Assembly (NCBI GenBank): GCA_000775715.1
Contig: JRWQ01000007.1
Coordinates: forward strand, 186,001 to 250,000
Source of the DNA: Vibrio tubiashii
GTDB lineage: Bacteria; Pseudomonadota; Gammaproteobacteria; Enterobacterales; Vibrionaceae
Reading direction: 5' to 3'
Length of the DNA: 64,000 nucleotides
The notes beneath the pieces are model-generated. The model had not been told where the DNA came from. It saw nothing but the letters and a program-made list of their open reading frames with translations, and ran no database searches. The position numbers and the translations under genes were made by a program. Position 1 is the first letter of the stretch. Every line of letters starts with the position of its first letter. Shown one piece after another: positions 1 through 9,144 of this stretch.

Positions 1-108
1 TTGGAAATGGGTTACTCGATTGACTTGTGCGATGAAATGTTCGATCCCAATGAGCACTGGGTAGCAAATGCCGACCGAATAGCCCATGGCGAGACGCCAG
101 AAAACTAG
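1..108 (+). CDS. C-terminal fragment of an unidentified protein
   Basis: An open frame enters from the left edge and ends in TAG at 106-108. The visible 35 residues are acidic (cores SIDLCDEMF and NEHWVANADRI). A clean rho-independent terminator follows within 20 bases, which supports a real gene end. I do not recognise the family from so short a tail. Confidence 0.6.
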   Translation: MEMGYSIDLCDEMFDPNEHWVANADRIAHGETPEN

Positions 109-126
109 TTGAGTTGATATACATAT

Positions 127-152
127 AATCCGAGCAATGCTCGGATTTTTTT
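127..152 (+). terminator. Rho-independent terminator of the left-edge gene
   Basis: A stem of about 9 base pairs (AATCCGAGC with GCTCGGATT) closes a 3-base loop and runs into seven T. It lies 19 bases after the stop at 108. Confidence 0.85.
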
Positions 153-379
153 GCTTAATAGCGACTTAATTCTAGGGCTTTTTAAAAAGCTAACATATAT
201 TTAAAAACCATTTGATGAGGGCCGATACTGCTTTTACTCAGACGTTGTGAAGCAAGTACCACCACTCGGTGGATTACATGACATTCGTGCTACGATCTAG
301 GGTAATATGAGGAGCTCAAATAATTGGGCGTATTGCCGATACAATTAAAGTAACGCCTTAGGAAACGAAAGAAGAACGA

Positions 380-1540
380 ATGAATATAATGGGGATCGCC
401 ATCGGGGCGACAGGCTTGCTGCTTCTCTGCATGTTTTTGTGGATGCTAGCATTATCTTTGCGTAAAAAACGATTAGAGCAAGAGCGAAAAGAGCGAGAAA
501 TTGCTTATCGTAAAGCGATGGAGAAGAATCGCAAGCAGGAGCATGAAGAGAGAATCATTAAAGCTGAGGGAGGTCATATTCCCACCATCCTCTATCTAGC
601 AAAAGAGTGCGAACGCACACGTCCTCAAGAAGCGGTTTATTGGTATACCAAGGCAGCCAATCTCGATAACGTAACTGGAATGTACGGTGTATTGCGTATC
701 AGTGACAAAATGAAGCAAGATCTTGTGCTAAAAGAGCAAGCTAAGTTTTGGCGTATTTGTATTTCAGCTGTAGAAGGAAGTCTTCCCCATCAATACGAGA
801 TGGCTCAAGCGCTGTTTGCTGGTCATGGAACGGAAGTTGATATCCCAAAAGCACTTTCTATTATGGAATCGGTGGCTGACCAAAACTATGTCGATGCACT
901 GATCTTCTTAGGTGACTGGTATATTGCGCCGAATAACCCGAGTAAGAACGCTCGCCAATCAACCGATTATTACCGTAGAGCTGCGGAACTTAAGAGTAAC
1001 GTAGGGCGGATGAAACTGGGGCTTAGCTATGTTCAAGGCCGAGGGGTTGCCGCGAATTTTGAACGTGGGATCTATTGGTTAGAGAGGGCTGCTGAAAAAG
1101 GGTATCTTGAAGCCATGTACAAAGCGGGTGAAGCCTGGATGGATCAGAAGCCGAATGGAAACGCGCTTGCTTATATTTGGCTGTTTTTAGCTGGACAACT
1201 TGGTTATGACCCGGCAAGACATTTGCGTGATCAAGTCGCATTGAATATTGGTGTTGATACGGTTGTCGGCCTACAAAGCCTAGCGAAGCCGATGGTTAAA
1301 CGTATTCGAGAAAATAAGGTGAGTAAGCACTCGATCATTAAGGCGCTCAACAAGCTGTATAAGCACCGAGGCATTCCCCTAGATGAGAGTAGTGATGTGG
1401 TTGCCAAAGCGTCTATTATGTCTGAGGATCCAGATATAGAGGTTGAGCAGGCGCTTGTTGAGGAAAATAGCGCTAAAGAGCAAAACGACGAGCAGCCTCA
1501 AACTAAGTTAGATTACTCTCAGTCACCCATGGATAAGTAA
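380..1540 (+). CDS. Membrane-anchored Sel1/TPR-repeat protein
   Basis: The 386-residue protein starts with a hydrophobic segment at about 5-27, followed by a strongly charged, coiled-coil-like stretch (RKKRLEQERKERE) at about 28-60. The rest carries Sel1-type helical repeats, for example GMYGVLRIS, GRMKLGLSYVQGRGVAANFERGI and EKGYLEAMYKAGEAW, at about residues 75-270. The tail is acidic and glutamine-rich. Seen: one anchor plus solenoid repeats in the cytoplasm. Known: Sel1 repeats scaffold protein-protein contacts. No enzyme motif is visible, so its partner is unknown. A purine-rich site (GAAGAA) precedes the ATG at 380; a second ATG at 389 is possible. It is a single gene, with terminators before and after. 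Confidence 0.8.
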   Translation: MNIMGIAIGATGLLLLCMFLWMLALSLRKKRLEQERKEREIAYRKAMEKNRKQEHEERIIKAEGGHIPTILYLAKECERTRPQEAVYWYTKAANLDNVTGMYGVLRISDKMKQDLVLKEQAKFWRICISAVEGSLPHQYEMAQALFAGHGTEVDIPKALSIMESVADQNYVDALIFLGDWYIAPNNPSKNARQSTDYYRRAAELKSNVGRMKLGLSYVQGRGVAANFERGIYWLERAAEKGYLEAMYKAGEAWMDQKPNGNALAYIWLFLAGQLGYDPARHLRDQVALNIGVDTVVGLQSLAKPMVKRIRENKVSKHSIIKALNKLYKHRGIPLDESSDVVAKASIMSEDPDIEVEQALVEENSAKEQNDEQPQTKLDYSQSPMDK

Positions 1541-1693
1541 TTAACCCCTTCATTGTTGAATTTTCAGCTTTGTGAACTGCGCCAATTCACCGGAACGTTG
1601 GCCGCTCTAATCACATAGAACATCTATGCTCATAGGGCTGAATTGTCTTGTTTTCCGCGCTGAAGACCGAATTATTTGCTGTATATACATAAA

Positions 1694-1727
1694 AAAATGG
1701 CCTCGTTTTTAAACGAGGCCATTTTTT
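1694..1727. terminator. Bidirectional terminator between Sel1-repeat gene and sstT
   Basis: A long hairpin (AAATGGCCTCGTTT paired with AAACGAGGCCATTT) is flanked by A-rich sequence on the left and T-rich on the right. It can therefore stop the + gene ending at 1540 and the - gene ending at 1750. Confidence 0.9.
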
Positions 1728-1749
1728 ATAAATTGCTAAGAAATCAAGG

Positions 1750-2964
1750 TTAAGCTTGCTTCTGTTTAGCTTTGCAAACTGCGGCAGTAAATACTACGTC
1801 AGTCGAGCTGTTTAGCGCAGTCTCAGCAGAGTCTTGAACCACACCAATGATAAAGCCAACCGCAACAACCTGCATTGCGATCTCATTTGGAATACCAAAT
1901 AGACCACAAGCTAGAGGAATGAGCAGCAGTGAACCGCCAGCTACACCTGAAGCGCCACAAGCAGATACAGACGCAACTATGCTTAGTAGCAATGCAGTCA
2001 GTAGATCCACTTCGATACCCATAGTGTGCACCGCGGCAAGTGTCAGTGTTGTGATCGTGATTGCAGCGCCGGCCATGTTAATGGTTGCGCCAAGTGGGAT
2101 AGAGACTGAGTAGGTGTCTTCATCTAGCTTAAGCTTTTCACACAACGCCATGTTAACAGGGATGTTGGCCGCACTTGAACGGGTAAAGAAGGCGGTCACA
2201 CCACTTTCGCGAATACACTGCAGAACAAGCGGGTATGGGTTTTCGCCAGTTTTCACGAATACAATAATTGGGTTGACGATAAGCGCAATAATCGCCATTG
2301 AGCTAAGCAAAACAACAAGTAGCTGTGCATAACCTGCAAGGGCTTCAAAGCCTGTTGTTGCCAGAGTAGCAGAGACAAGACCAAAGATACCAAATGGGGC
2401 TAGGCGAATAATAAAGCGCACGATTTGTGATACGCCGTGGCTAAGATCTTCAAACACCGCTTTGGTGGTTGCCGAAGCATGATGAAGTGCTAAACCTAGA
2501 CCAATTGCCCAGGCAAGAATACCAATGTAGTTAGCGCTCATTAATGCGTTAACTGGGTTATCAACCAGCTTGAACAGTAAGGTATTTAGAACTTCGCCAA
2601 TACCTTGTGGTGGTGTTGCACCTTCTGCGCCAGATACTAAAGTCAATGTGGTTGGGAACATGAAGCTAAGTACTACCGCCGTTAAAGCGGCAGTAAATGT
2701 ACCGAAAAGGTATAGAACCACAATTGGGCGCATGTAGGTATGCTGGTTTTTCTTTTGGTTCGCGATCGACGCTGCGACCAAAATAAACACTAAGATAGGC
2801 GCTACGGCTTTAAGCGCTCCAACGAAAAGGCTTCCGAGTAAGCCGACGCTTTTTGCAGAATCTGGAGAGACAGTCGCCAGAGCGACACCAAGGATGATGC
2901 CGGCTAGGATCTGTAGAACCAGATTGCCACGTGCAAAGCGGGCAATAAGAGAGTTGTGTTGCAT
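1750..2964 (-). CDS. sstT: Serine/threonine:sodium symporter SstT
   Basis: This is an inner-membrane sodium:dicarboxylate-type symporter (DAACS/SDF family) that imports serine and threonine with Na+. Visible marks are many hydrophobic segments, the serine-rich loop [17 protein letters not shown], the following [15 protein letters not shown], and the late [19 protein letters not shown] stretch, all typical of SstT. Length is 404 residues from the ATG at 2964, close to E. coli SstT (414). The frame can be opened four codons earlier at a GTG (2976), but GTGAGA then sits where a ribosome site for the ATG would be, so I chose the ATG. It is monocistronic. An AT-rich promoter area lies upstream. 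Confidence 0.93.
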   Translation of the reverse strand: MQHNSLIARFARGNLVLQILAGIILGVALATVSPDSAKSVGLLGSLFVGALKAVAPILVFILVAASIANQKKNQHTYMRPIVVLYLFGTFTAALTAVVLSFMFPTTLTLVSGAEGATPPQGIGEVLNTLLFKLVDNPVNALMSANYIGILAWAIGLGLALHHASATTKAVFEDLSHGVSQIVRFIIRLAPFGIFGLVSATLATTGFEALAGYAQLLVVLLSSMAIIALIVNPIIVFVKTGENPYPLVLQCIRESGVTAFFTRSSAANIPVNMALCEKLKLDEDTYSVSIPLGATINMAGAAITITTLTLAAVHTMGIEVDLLTALLLSIVASVSACGASGVAGGSLLLIPLACGLFGIPNEIAMQVVAVGFIIGVVQDSAETALNSSTDVVFTAAVCKAKQKQA

Positions 2965-3213
2965 AGTTATTCTCACGGTGAATAGATTTATAAATTTATA
3001 GTAATGTCAGCAATTGTCAGCTGAGTGAGACATAGTAACGGCTTGAAATAATGTGTCTAGAATTAATTGATAATCAGCATTAAATGTTAACTAAATTGAT
3101 TTAATTTGAATTTATTGTTCTTGATTTGTACTTTGTTTGGTGGAAGGTTTGGTCGAAAGAAGGGGTTAAGCAATCCTGAGATATACACTAGGTATATATT
3201 GGGTATACAGATA
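2965..3213. other. Intergenic region between sstT and deaD
   Basis: This stretch is AT-rich and non-coding. On the minus strand, TATAAATTTATAAA near 2985-3000 with upstream TTGCTGACA resembles the sstT promoter, but exact boxes are ambiguous. I see no other structure before the deaD terminator. Confidence 0.5.
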
Positions 3214-3248
3214 CGAAAAAGGCTCTAAGCGTGAATGCTTGGAGCCTT
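3214..3248 (-). terminator. Terminator of deaD
   Basis: Read on the minus strand, AAGGCTCCAAGC pairs with GCTTAGAGCCTT and is followed by a short run of T. It lies 36 bases after the deaD stop. Confidence 0.85.
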
Positions 3249-3283
3249 ATTAACAATTTGGCTGCTACGAATGAGCGGCTATA

Positions 3284-5224
3284 TTAGCCTTCGTTGCGGT
3301 TACCACGTCCATGGCCACGTTCGCCACGGTAATTACCACGGTTGTCGCCACCGCGGTTACGGTCAAAGCGACGCTCGCCATCACGACGACCACGGCCACC
3401 TTCGCGGTTACCATCACGTCCGCCTTCACGGTTGCCACGGTAGCCACCACCATCGCGGTTGCCGTCACGGTTACCACGGTGTCCGCCTTCACGATTGCCA
3501 CGGTAACCACCGCCATCACGACGACCACGTCCACCATCACGACCGCCACCACGACGTGGTTCACGGAAATCAGTGAAGTCACATACTACTGCGTCCACTT
3601 GTTTCTGGCGGATGCGTAGTTTGCGTAGCTTACCTGCCGTCTCAGAAGACATTGCTTTAGGTAGCTGAACGTAAGTCTCGCCTTGCGCTAGCTTGATTGC
3701 ACCGATAGAGCCTTTCGTTAGGCCAAGTTCGTTTGCAAGTGCACCAACGATATCTTTAACCTGAACACCTTGCTCACGGCCAACTTGAAGTTGGTACGTA
3801 TCCCAGTCTTGAGTATTGAACTCACGACGACCGCCATCACGACCATTTTCACGGCGCTCTTTACGGCGTTGCTTGTCACGCTCAATCGCTTCAATCATTG
3901 GATCTTCGCCAATGTAGAATAGTGGGCGCTTACCTTGCTGGCGCTTAAGTAAAATAGCGGCAAGTGTTGCTGCATCTAACTCTAGAGACTCTTGTAGTTT
4001 CTCAACTAGCTCAGAGAATTTCTCTAGTGCTTTATGTTCTTTATCTGCTTCTAGTTCTGTACCTAGTTTTGCTAGGCGAGCCTCTGCAACCTTATTACGG
4101 TGCGGAAGTTGAACCTCTTCCATTGAAGATTTAGTTACGCGCTCGATAGTACGAAGCATGCGTAGCTGGTTGGTGCGAACTAGAAGGATCGCTTTACCTT
4201 TACGTCCAGCACGGCCAGTACGACCGATACGGTGGATGTATGACTCAACATCGAATGGGATGTCGTAGTTAAATACGTGTGTGATACGTGGAACGTCAAG
4301 ACCACGAGCTACGACGTCAGTCGCAACTAGGATGTCGATAACACCTTGTTTGATGTGATCAACAGTACGCTCACGTAGCGACTGAGGGATATCACCGTGT
4401 AGTGCAGCTGCTTTGAAGCCACGTGCAGATAGCCAGTCAGCTAGGCGTTCAGTATCTTGACGAGTACGTACGAATACGATTGATGCGTCAGTCTCTTCTG
4501 TCTCTAGAAGGCGTGACATCGCTTCGTCTTTTTCTACACCTTTAACAACCCAGAACTGCTGCTCAACTTTGTCTACCGTGTGGTTTTTACCTGCAACGTC
4601 GATCGTTTCTGGATCGCGTAGGAAACGCTCAACAATGCTCTTAAGCATAGGAGGCATAGTTGCAGAGAAAAGAACGCGCTGTGCAGACTCAGGAGCGTGC
4701 TCCATGATTTCAGTTACGTCGTCAACAAAGCCCATGTTTAGCATTTCATCAGCTTCATCAAGAACAAAAGTGTGTACTTCGTCTAGGTGTAGACGATCAC
4801 GGTTGATAAGGTCTTGAACACGACCTGGTGTACCAACAACGATGTGAGCACCGTTTTTAAGTGCACGCATTTGATCAACGATAGATGCACCACCGTAGAT
4901 CTCCAGCACTTTAAGGCCAGCGATGTTTTTACCTAAGTTCTTAACTTCAGCAGCTACCTGGATTGCAAGCTCACGAGTTGGAGCAAGAACAATAGCTTGA
5001 GGCTTACGTTGTGCTAGGTCTAGCTTGTTAAGAAGAGGCAAAGAGAAAGCGGCCGTTTTACCAGTACCAGTTTGAGCTTTACCTAGCGCGTCTTTACCAG
5101 CCAATAGGTGCGGGATAGCTGCAGCCTGAATTGGAGTTGGTGAAACAAAACCCATACCATCAAGAGCTGAAAGGATAGAGTCGTTAAGCGCTAGATCGCT
5201 AAACTGAATTACAGAATCTGTCAT
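3284..5224 (-). CDS. deaD: DEAD-box ATP-dependent RNA helicase DeaD/CsdA with RG-rich tail
   Basis: This is a superfamily 2 RNA helicase that unwinds structured RNA in ribosome assembly and mRNA decay, chiefly in the cold. Motifs run in order: Q motif (FSDLAL...PTPIQ), Walker A AQTGTGKT near residue 52, PTRELA, DEAD at 156-159, SAT, and HRIGRTGR. A DeaD-type RNA-binding domain follows (GALANELGLTKGSIGAI...). The last 90 or so residues are an Arg-Gly-Asp-Asn-rich basic tail with a repeated RDGGGYRGNREGG unit. Length 646 compares with 629 in E. coli. The start has an AGGAT ribosome site. The 5' leader is long, as known for cold-inducible deaD. Next to rnb, so two RNA-metabolism genes stand head to head. 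Confidence 0.95.
   Translation of the reverse strand: MTDSVIQFSDLALNDSILSALDGMGFVSPTPIQAAAIPHLLAGKDALGKAQTGTGKTAAFSLPLLNKLDLAQRKPQAIVLAPTRELAIQVAAEVKNLGKNIAGLKVLEIYGGASIVDQMRALKNGAHIVVGTPGRVQDLINRDRLHLDEVHTFVLDEADEMLNMGFVDDVTEIMEHAPESAQRVLFSATMPPMLKSIVERFLRDPETIDVAGKNHTVDKVEQQFWVVKGVEKDEAMSRLLETEETDASIVFVRTRQDTERLADWLSARGFKAAALHGDIPQSLRERTVDHIKQGVIDILVATDVVARGLDVPRITHVFNYDIPFDVESYIHRIGRTGRAGRKGKAILLVRTNQLRMLRTIERVTKSSMEEVQLPHRNKVAEARLAKLGTELEADKEHKALEKFSELVEKLQESLELDAATLAAILLKRQQGKRPLFYIGEDPMIEAIERDKQRRKERRENGRDGGRREFNTQDWDTYQLQVGREQGVQVKDIVGALANELGLTKGSIGAIKLAQGETYVQLPKAMSSETAGKLRKLRIRQKQVDAVVCDFTDFREPRRGGGRDGGRGRRDGGGYRGNREGGHRGNRDGNRDGGGYRGNREGGRDGNREGGRGRRDGERRFDRNRGGDNRGNYRGERGHGRGNRNEG
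3420..3534 (-). repeat. 63-base direct repeat coding the RG-rich tail of DeaD
   Basis: Two imperfect copies start near 3420 and 3483. Each encodes the RDGGGYRGNREGG block, with mostly synonymous differences. The repeat explains the long antisense His-, Val- and Thr-rich frames over this stretch, which are not genes. Confidence 0.75.
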
Positions 5225-5700
5225 TGGGATCCTACTATATATAAGTCAACAAAAGGTCCCACGAGCTCTACCAATTCCAATACCAATCCAGTTGAGAGCT
5301 GATTCCGTTCAGATGCGGAAAAGTCGTAAATCGCATCAAGCCACTAGGGACATAAACATATCGATACCACTAACTATCTGCTCGTCATTCTAGAGCAAGT
5401 TAACAAACATATAGTTGGGGGCACCGATATAAGGGGGCGGATTATTCCCTAAAAGCATAAAAAAAGCCAGAAAAAATTGAATTTCATCACATAATTTTCT
5501 TGATATGAGAACGTTTGTTCACATTTTCGACATCTTGTTGTGCAGGTTGAATAAATTTAAAGTAACAAGCTTTGTTAATATCCAACTGATTTATCGCGAG
5601 ATTACTAGATTGTCATCCACTGAGGTAGATAGCGTATAGGTGCGATGATATAGTGTGCGCCATTATTCGGTTAGTTACTCACTCGGTTAAAACAAGATAA
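5225..5700. promoter_or_regulatory. Divergent control region: long deaD leader and rnb promoter
   Basis: This 476-base region has no gene. The minus-strand side up to about 5500 probably holds an extended deaD leader, as deaD of E. coli has one of more than 200 bases; this is inference. On the + side TTGTCA (5610-5615) and TATAGG (5635-5640) sit 19 bases apart, and could be a weak promoter for rnb. A TATAGT lies 10 bases further on. No known riboswitch is recognisable. Confidence 0.45.
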
Positions 5701-7704
5701 ATGTTTCAAGATAACCCTCTTCTTGCTCAACTTAAGCAGCAAATTCAAGAAAATCTCCCTAAGAAAGAAGGCACAGTAAAAGCAACTGACAAAGGCTTTG
5801 GTTTCTTAGAGGTTGATAGTAAAACCAGTTACTTTATTCCGCCCCCGTGCATGAAGAAATGCATGCATGGTGACAAAGTCAAAGCGATCATCCGTACAGA
5901 GAAAGATCGTGAGCAAGCTGAACCTGAAGAGTTACTAGAGCAAGGGCTTAACCGTTTCATTGGCCGAGTTAAACTGTTCAAAGGTAAGCTGAACGTTACG
6001 CCCGATCATCCTCAGCTTAAGAAATTATCTTTGAAAGCGAAGACGCGTAAAGGTATTAAGAGCGATGACCTAAAAGAGGGCGATTGGGTAGTTGCACATT
6101 TGATTCGACACCCACTAAAAGATGACAACGGTTTTTTTGTCGAGATCAGCGATAAGATCACTGACGCAGACGACAAAATCGCACCTTGGTGGGTAACGTT
6201 GGCACAAAATGATCTGCCAAACAGTGAACCAGCAGGCATCGATAATTGGGAGCTCAAAGACGATTCAGACCTAGAGCGTATCGATATGACACACGTACCT
6301 TTTGTCACCATTGATGGTGAGTCAACAAAAGATATGGATGACGCTCTCTATGCGAAAAAAACTGAGTCAGGTGACTTTGAGCTGACAATTGCGATTGCCG
6401 ACCCAACCGCCTACATCACGCCAGATAGCAAAATGGATAAAGTCGCCCGCGAGCGTGGCTTTACCATTTATCTACCCGGTCGCAATATTCCAATGCTGCC
6501 ACGTGATCTCGCGGATGACCTTTGTTCATTGATTGAAGGTGAGGTACGCCCAGCACTTTGTTGTAGCGTGACGGTCGCTAAAGATGGCGTGATTGGTGAT
6601 GACATCAAGTTCTTTGCTGCAAACATCAAATCCCACGCACGCCTAGCTTATGACCATGTGTCTGATTGGTTAGAAAATGGTACTAGCGACAAGTGGCAGC
6701 CAAGTGAAGAGATAGCAACGATTGTACGTGACTTGTTTGAATTCTCCCTAGCGCGTGCAGAGTGGCGTGAAGCTAACGCTGTGGTTTTCCCAGACCGTCC
6801 GGATTACCGTTTTGAGTTGAGTGAAGATAATGATGTGGTAGCGATTCACGCAGACATGCGTCGCAGCGCTAACCGTCTCGTTGAAGAAGCGATGATTACC
6901 GCCAACATTTGTGCGGGTAAAACGTTGCAGGCGAGCTTCAATGCGGGTGTTTTCAATACTCATGCAGGCTTTAAAGCAGAGAAGATTGAAGATGTCATTG
7001 CTCTGGTTAACCCAGAGGGCGACCTGCCGTTTACGGCTGAGTCTATAGCTACTCTAGAAGGTTTCGCAGCTCTTCGACGTTGGTTAGCGAGCCAAGATAC
7101 TTCGTACTTAGACAATCGTATCCGCAAATCACAAGCTTATAGCGAGATTGGCAACCAGCCACTTCCTCACTACGCGATGGGTCTAGATTTGTACGCGACC
7201 TGGACGTCACCGATTCGTAAATATGGCGATATGATTAACCACCGTATGCTTAAAGCGCATATCTTAGGTAAAGATCCAGTACAAACTGCCGACGACAGCG
7301 TAGGTGAAGAGTTGGCTATCCATCGTAAGCACCATAAGATTGCTGAGCGCAATGTGGGTGATTGGTTATACGCACGCACGCTTGCTGAAGAGCCAACTAA
7401 AGAGACTAAGTTTAACGGTGAAATCTTTGATATTAACCGCGCAGGTATGCGTATTCGTTTAGTTGAAAACGGTGCGGCAGCGTTTGTTCCTGGTAAACTT
7501 ATCCTAGCAAATAAAGAGCGTTTAGAGTGTAATGGCGAAAACGGCACAGTCTCTATCGATAACGAGGTGGTATATCGTTTAGGTGATGTACTGGAAGTGG
7601 TTCTGTCTGATGTGAATCAAGAGAGTCGCAGCTTAGTCGCGAAACCTACTCAAGTGTTCGCCGATGTGAAATCAACCGAAGATGTCGATACTCCAGCAGA
7701 GTAG
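5701..7704 (+). CDS. rnb: Exoribonuclease II
   Basis: This is a processive 3'-to-5' exoribonuclease that degrades single-stranded RNA in the cytoplasm. Domains: two cold-shock OB folds (about residues 20-180, starting [15 protein letters not shown]), the RNB catalytic domain, and a C-terminal S1 domain (about 580-650, starting [17 protein letters not shown]). The metal-binding aspartates of the [14 protein letters not shown] motif are D205, D211, D213 and D214, matching the four of E. coli RNase II. Length 667 compares with 644 in E. coli; the extra residues are a polar C-terminal tail. No strong Shine-Dalgarno precedes the ATG at 5701, but the N-terminus ([12 protein letters not shown]) matches the family start. 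Confidence 0.95.
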   Translation: MFQDNPLLAQLKQQIQENLPKKEGTVKATDKGFGFLEVDSKTSYFIPPPCMKKCMHGDKVKAIIRTEKDREQAEPEELLEQGLNRFIGRVKLFKGKLNVTPDHPQLKKLSLKAKTRKGIKSDDLKEGDWVVAHLIRHPLKDDNGFFVEISDKITDADDKIAPWWVTLAQNDLPNSEPAGIDNWELKDDSDLERIDMTHVPFVTIDGESTKDMDDALYAKKTESGDFELTIAIADPTAYITPDSKMDKVARERGFTIYLPGRNIPMLPRDLADDLCSLIEGEVRPALCCSVTVAKDGVIGDDIKFFAANIKSHARLAYDHVSDWLENGTSDKWQPSEEIATIVRDLFEFSLARAEWREANAVVFPDRPDYRFELSEDNDVVAIHADMRRSANRLVEEAMITANICAGKTLQASFNAGVFNTHAGFKAEKIEDVIALVNPEGDLPFTAESIATLEGFAALRRWLASQDTSYLDNRIRKSQAYSEIGNQPLPHYAMGLDLYATWTSPIRKYGDMINHRMLKAHILGKDPVQTADDSVGEELAIHRKHHKIAERNVGDWLYARTLAEEPTKETKFNGEIFDINRAGMRIRLVENGAAAFVPGKLILANKERLECNGENGTVSIDNEVVYRLGDVLEVVLSDVNQESRSLVAKPTQVFADVKSTEDVDTPAE

Positions 7705-7726
7705 CAACAAGCACTAGAAAATAGAA

Positions 7727-7754
7727 CAAGGCGCTTATTACAGCGCCTTGTTTC
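7727..7754. terminator. Terminator between rnb and the DUF3024-like gene
   Basis: CAAGGCGCT pairs with AGCGCCTTG around a 6-base loop, followed by TTTCGTTT on +. On the minus strand the flank TTGTTCTATTTT is weaker, so it may serve both convergent genes. Confidence 0.8.
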
Positions 7755-7756
7755 GT

Positions 7757-8110
7757 TTAGCCTTGCCAGAATACTTCTTTAGGGTCTTTATCTATCTCAC
7801 GCATAATCGCGGTAAGATCGCCGCTCTGGGCCAAATAAGGATAGGGCACCCATTTTTCGCTACCATCATCAAGTGGCACAAACAGCTGCCATTGGTTGAT
7901 CTTGCTGTTCCAGGCAACTTTAGCGATCGGGTTGATGTAATTGCAGTGGCTTGAATCGAGTAAAAAATGCTGATTAATAAAAATCACGCCATTGTTTAAC
8001 GCCTCAAACCCCGCTTTCCCTAGCTCCGCAGGCATACTTTGATTGCGATGCTTACAGATAAGCTCCGCCCTGCTCTCGACTTGACGTTGAAGTAAACTCA
8101 CTAGTGCCAT
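7757..8110 (-). CDS. Small conserved protein, DUF3024-like
   Basis: This 117-residue soluble protein has no signal peptide or membrane segment. The C-terminal half is rich in Trp, Tyr and Pro (KVAWNSKINQWQLFV, SEKWVPYPYL), the layout I associate with DUF3024 of vibrios. No catalytic motif is evident and the function is unknown. The ATG at 8110 follows a good GGGAG ribosome site. It converges on rnb and is divergent from the PstS-type gene at 8270. The family name is from memory and is moderately secure; that the gene is real is more certain. Confidence 0.7.
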   Translation of the reverse strand: MALVSLLQRQVESRAELICKHRNQSMPAELGKAGFEALNNGVIFINQHFLLDSSHCNYINPIAKVAWNSKINQWQLFVPLDDGSEKWVPYPYLAQSGDLTAIMREIDKDPKEVFWQG

Positions 8111-8269
8111 GCTGCTCCCAATCCAACAATATGGGTGTCTTTAAGCATAGTATGTACAACAACTTTACTTGTATGTATTGGCTTTCACAAAAACGTAATC
8201 TAATCGCAATAACATAGATCTCTTAGAAAGTTGGGGTTACCCATTATTTATATCGTTTGGGAGTTAATT

Positions 8270-9085
8270 ATGGTTCGTATTGCGCTGACAGCGTTGTTAG
8301 CTACTATTCTGTCGTCTGGAATTGCGCAGGCAAAAGAGGTGAGTGTCACGGGGTCTACGTCGGTGGCTCGTGTTATGGATGTACTTGCTGAGGGCTATAA
8401 TAGCGCTCATCCGGAAAGCTATATCGCAGTACAAGGTATTGGCTCAACCGCCGGTATTACTTTGGTTAAAAAGGGCGTAGCGGATATAGGCATGAGTTCT
8501 CGTTACCTTACAGAGCGTGAGCAGGATGAGACGCTGACCGTAAAACCTATCGCATTTGATGGTCTAGCGGTAGTAGTGAACAAATCTAACCCAATCCAGA
8601 ACGTCACTCGCCAGCAACTGTTTGACGTATATAAAGGCAAAATTACCAACTGGAAGCAGTTAGGTGGCCCAGACCAGAAGATAGCCGTGGTAACGCGTGA
8701 AGCCTCTTCGGGTTCGCGTTATAGCTTTGAGAGCTTGATGGGGCTGACTCGAATCGTAAATGAGCGACTAGTATCGGATATTAACCCGGATAACTTGGTG
8801 GTGAACAGCAACAGCATGGTGAAAACCATTGTTAACCATAACAAACAAGCGATTGGGTTTATCTCGAGAGGCTCGGTAGACAGTTCGATTAAAGCGATCC
8901 AGTTTGAGGGCGTAGAAGCAACCAACAAGGCGGTGGCCACGGGGGAGTATGAATTGTCACGTCCGTTCTTGGTATTGTATCAAACCGAGAAAGTCGGCCA
9001 GGATTCAAAGTCTTTTGTTGAGTACCTAGGCAGTGACCAAGCGAAGCAGCTTATTAAAGAGTATGGCTATACGCCGATCAAGTAA
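8270..9085 (+). CDS. PstS-type phosphate-binding periplasmic protein (orphan)
   Basis: This type 2 periplasmic binding protein of the PstS family should bind phosphate or a related oxyanion. A signal peptide (MVRIALTALL...AQA) is followed by VTGSTSVARVMDVLA. Later come GSTAGI, VVTREASSGSRYSFE and NSNSMVKTIV, which line the anion pocket in PstS. Mature length of about 250 residues is the short PstS form. The frame is open from a TTG at 8231, but the ATG at 8270 has a GGGAG site and starts the signal peptide. No pstCAB permease genes lie nearby, so it must supply a transporter elsewhere or act as a sensor. The gene downstream is a convergent GGDEF cyclase. Confidence 0.85.
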   Translation: MVRIALTALLATILSSGIAQAKEVSVTGSTSVARVMDVLAEGYNSAHPESYIAVQGIGSTAGITLVKKGVADIGMSSRYLTEREQDETLTVKPIAFDGLAVVVNKSNPIQNVTRQQLFDVYKGKITNWKQLGGPDQKIAVVTREASSGSRYSFESLMGLTRIVNERLVSDINPDNLVVNSNSMVKTIVNHNKQAIGFISRGSVDSSIKAIQFEGVEATNKAVATGEYELSRPFLVLYQTEKVGQDSKSFVEYLGSDQAKQLIKEYGYTPIK

Positions 9086-9144
9086 GGGTTGAAGTAGAAC
9101 GTTGCTGATCTTTTTTGCTCTGGGGCAGTTCAGTGAAGAGTGAA

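Noticed and set aside
3235-3619. Antisense frames rich in His, Val and Thr over the deaD tail
   Set aside because: They are produced by the RG-coding repeats on the other strand and have no ribosome site or independent composition.
8231-8269. Upstream TTG start for the PstS-type gene
   Set aside because: The ATG at 8270 has a GGGAG site and begins the signal peptide, so the extra 13 codons are unlikely.
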